Positions 62,501-64,000 of a stretch of DNA of 64,000 bases are shown here, in pieces. The notes beneath the pieces are model-generated. The model did no database searches, had not been told where the DNA came from, and worked only from the letters and a program-made list of their open reading frames with translations. The first letter of the stretch is position 1. Each line of letters starts with the position of its first letter. The DNA is from Bugulina stolonifera (lineage: Eukaryota; Bryozoa; Gymnolaemata; Cheilostomatida; Bugulidae), in assembly GCA_935421135.1 (NCBI GenBank), contig OW285188.1, positions 16,531,233 through 16,595,232 on the forward strand, written 5' to 3'. The position numbers and the translations under genes were made by a program.

Positions 62501-64000
62501 ATTTACTGCAACCTACAACCCACCACTTGTTAGTGGTAACACTTGAGATAGCTGTGGGTTCATTGAGCACACAACACTCCACCACCATACCAACACCGAT
62601 ACTGCTTATAATACATATTACTGGCTGCAATATATTCCACATATATACTAAGCTCTACCGGCTTACTGTCTACCAATTCCCTATGCTCGTCCTGTAAGCA
62701 GCCCTTAGAATAACTTAAAATACATATTTATACATATCAATTTTTAAACCTATATATATCTGTAACACAAATTTATGATATGCATAATACACTCTGAAGT
62801 GTTGCTAAAATTTGCATCTGTGATTTGGAATTGCCACTGCTTTTCACAGCATTAAGTTAATGCAATGTATATAATGTAATATGCAGCATACAGCGTCATA
62901 GGTGGGTTAATGTTGATATTATGCATAGCAAGCAGCTGATAGGTAATAGAATTGTGGAAATTCAGTCAACACCAGCTATAACTCCTTCTATATTTCAGTA
63001 GAAACAATCATAAAAAACACTAATGTTATGCAATGGAGCAGCTATATCTTAGCATTAAATGCTAACTTAGATGCCAGAGTTTTACATAACTATATATCAC
63101 AGTTTAAATTAATTGCATGTCTTAATTAGCACGAGGCTTAGAAGTGGTTAAAATAGAGTATTTAATTGACATTGTACAAATTAGTGGTAAGGATTAGCAA
63201 TTTTATTAAAGTCTCTTTTTTATTACATAATGAGTGGGTTAATAATATTGAGTCATGTGTGTATAGTATAGTATAGAGTCCCTTGACCCAGATGTTGCAG
63301 CCTCCCTCCTGTCTTATTAGCGCACATACAAATATAATTAATCATATTTTAGCCAACAAATTGTAACTTATAGCGAAAGGCAGCTTAAGCTGATTTCCTT
63401 ATACAGATTGACAAATCAAACAGGCTAATGATAACCTTTAACATTTCACTTCCACAATTAAATATCTACAAACTGCTTACTGATTTATCAAACTAATCTA
63501 ATGTAAATTATTAATTATTAGTGCATGCAGCCTGTAAGAGTAATTTGTATTGATAGTGAGACAATCATGCTGCAGCCGAAGCGCCAGTTACATTTGATTG
63601 TCATTTACCATTGGTTTAACAGAAGACATACTGGTGAAATAGGTCAGCAACCCAATATAGTAATAGTACATAAAACAGCTGGGTTTATTAACTAAACTAA
63701 AAAACTGAGAAAGTCTCAGAATTGTAGAGAAAACAAGAAGTAAAGTAGTCGCTGTAAAAGATGTTTCTAAACTACTCTCAAGAAAAAATTGAAGGTAAAC
63801 TTACCGAAGCTGTTAAGTAATTTCTTAAAGTTTTTTCTTGAAGTTCGAGTCCTTTTAACCTGTGGTGTGCTGGCTACACAGCCAGACTTTTGATGCTGCA
63901 CTAAAGCTTCTGGTAAAGCGAACTTAGAGTTGCAGTGATGACATATGTTCATCTGTAGGTCATCTGAATGAACAGGTGTGTGCATGTGCTCCTCTCCAGT
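47568..64000 (-). CDS. ZFHX3: Zinc-finger homeobox protein, ZFHX3/4 (zfh-2) type, 3' part
   Basis: Eighteen exons lie in the window: 64000-63805 (cut by the edge), 62204-62100, 61107-60933, 60110-60033, 59861-59656, 59379-59123, 59016-58840, 58243-58016, 57007-56754, 54500-54281, 54006-53827, 53175-52521, 52041-51799, 51400-50691, 49884-49785, 49413-49249, 48603-48360, 47847-47568. They give 1490 in-frame codons and a TAA. ZFHX proteins are very large nuclear regulators of neural and other differentiation. Three homeodomains match ZFHX3 homeodomains 2, 3 and 4 in order. Zinc fingers follow or surround them: CHHC at 63.9 kb, CSDCGQTF at 61 kb, CKKCGVVF after homeodomain 3, CRRCGVVY after homeodomain 4, and a pair ([16 protein letters not shown]) at the C terminus. 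Linkers are Ser/Met/Pro-rich. The N-terminal fingers lie beyond the right edge. Confidence 0.93.
48171..48335. repeat. Possible MITE in a ZFHX intron
   Basis: CTGTGCCAGAGCCATT near 48171 and the complement of AATGGCTCTGCAC near 48320 form imperfect inverted ends around 150 bp. No clear target duplication. Confidence 0.35.
50232..50322. repeat. Imperfect minisatellite in a ZFHX intron
   Basis: About four degenerate copies of GTGAACCAGTAACCAGATAC plus CTG, unit about 23 bp. Confidence 0.7.
50766..50834 (-). other. C2H2 zinc finger after homeodomain 4
   Basis: [19 protein letters not shown] followed by SSIH: two cysteines three apart and two histidines six apart, the finger that follows the last homeodomain in ZFHX proteins. 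Confidence 0.85.
50880..51059 (-). other. Homeodomain 4 of ZFHX
   Basis: Sixty residues starting [11 protein letters not shown] and ending [15 protein letters not shown], with W48, F49, N51 and R53 in place. TPTMAEC and [10 protein letters not shown] follow the ZFHX3 homeodomain 4 pattern. Confidence 0.93.
53702..53724. repeat. AT-rich 9-bp inverted repeat
   Basis: AATGGAATT, five bases, AATTCCATT, inside a TTAATTAA-rich intron. Confidence 0.6.
53827..54006 (-). CDS. ZFHX exon with C2HC finger
   Basis: This exon follows homeodomain 3 directly and carries [20 protein letters not shown] then KRVC, a C2HC-type finger. The start VYENGP parallels the residues after homeodomain 3 in ZFHX3. Confidence 0.85.
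54281..54454 (-). other. Homeodomain 3 of ZFHX
   Basis: [20 protein letters not shown] at the start, [13 protein letters not shown] in the middle and [16 protein letters not shown] at the end: near-textbook ZFHX homeodomain 3 with W48, F49, N51 intact. Confidence 0.95.
57895..58035. repeat. 76-bp tandem duplication spanning a ZFHX splice donor
   Basis: CCAGAGTGTGCACCACATAC and what follows occur at 57895 and again at 57971, nearly identical. The duplicated block includes the last codons and GTGTGTATG donor of the exon ending at 58016, so a second identical donor lies 76 bases downstream at about 57940. Confidence 0.85.
58226..59004 (-). other. Homeodomain 2 of ZFHX, split by an intron
   Basis: [20 protein letters not shown] opens it and [12 protein letters not shown] ends exon 59016-58840. 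[16 protein letters not shown] follows in exon 58243-58016. The intron interrupts the end of helix 3. Arg replaces Gln at position 50, as in ZFHX3 homeodomain 2. Confidence 0.93.
59500..59575 (+). mobile_element. Degraded tRNA-derived SINE head
   Basis: GGTTGAGGGTACGACACCC (59533-59551) is B-box-like and is followed by ACCAGGGTCA; the A-box region TCCTAGAGGTTCAGTATTA is weak. It lies in a ZFHX intron. Confidence 0.4.
60933..61107 (-). CDS. ZFHX exon with C2H2 finger upstream of homeodomain 2
   Basis: [20 protein letters not shown] followed by EECH forms a C2H2 finger. The donor at 60933 (GT then GTATGT) leaves phase 2, matching the next exon. Confidence 0.8.
63805..64000 (-). CDS. ZFHX exon cut by the window edge
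   Basis: The first in-window residues are [11 protein letters not shown], then [19 protein letters not shown] and KSGC (a C2HC finger), then a basic stretch [12 protein letters not shown]. Ends in phase 1 at GTAAGT. Confidence 0.8.

Overview
The window is metazoan nuclear DNA: AT-rich, with spliced genes whose introns run from under 100 bases to about 2.7 kb, canonical splice sites, AATAAA polyadenylation signals, tRNA-derived SINEs, a hAT transposon and many TACATGTA palindromes. The gene set (an outer dynein arm docking protein, a CIB2-type EF-hand protein, a Gi/o alpha subunit and a ZFHX homeobox gene) is animal. Gene density, base composition and palindrome content would suit an early-branching or compact-genome marine invertebrate such as a demosponge. 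That species guess is weak; animal is secure.

Layout. 1-3003: intergenic with one SINE. 3004-5408 and 6054-9516 (+): two tandem inositol monophosphatase genes with seven exons each and identical splice phases. 10459-22418 (-): ODAD4/TTC25. Its TPR body can splice in phase to either of two terminal exons, a giant 3.76 kb repeat-rich exon or a 35-base lysine-rich one. 24370-30383 (+), divergent from ODAD4: a PWWP-domain protein continuing in frame into membrane helices, again with two in-phase last exons. 30890-33873 (+): CIB2-like gene. 34426-45000 (-): Gi/o-type G alpha, convergent with CIB2. 45001-47567: intergenic. 47568-64000 (-): the 3' 18 coding exons of a ZFHX3/4 (zfh-2) type gene that runs off the right edge.

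All exon chains were joined by hand and checked for phase. They give 278 and 275 aa (IMPA copies), 1799 or 556 aa (ODAD4), 330 or 407 aa (PWWP protein), 189 aa (CIB2), 354 aa (G alpha) and 1490 aa (ZFHX part). Introns carry the mobile DNA: a 1.2 kb hAT relic with an 8-bp target duplication in G alpha, a 0.53 kb TA-flanked inverted-repeat element in CIB2, SINEs and several minisatellites.

The genes do not form one pathway. IMPA recycles inositol, G alpha signals at the plasma membrane, CIB2 binds Ca/Mg, ODAD4 works in motile cilia, and ZFHX is a nuclear regulator. The most unusual items are the giant ODAD4 repeat exon, the PWWP-plus-membrane protein, the diverged substrate pocket of IMPA copy 1, and the Gi/o alpha that lacks the pertussis-toxin cysteine.
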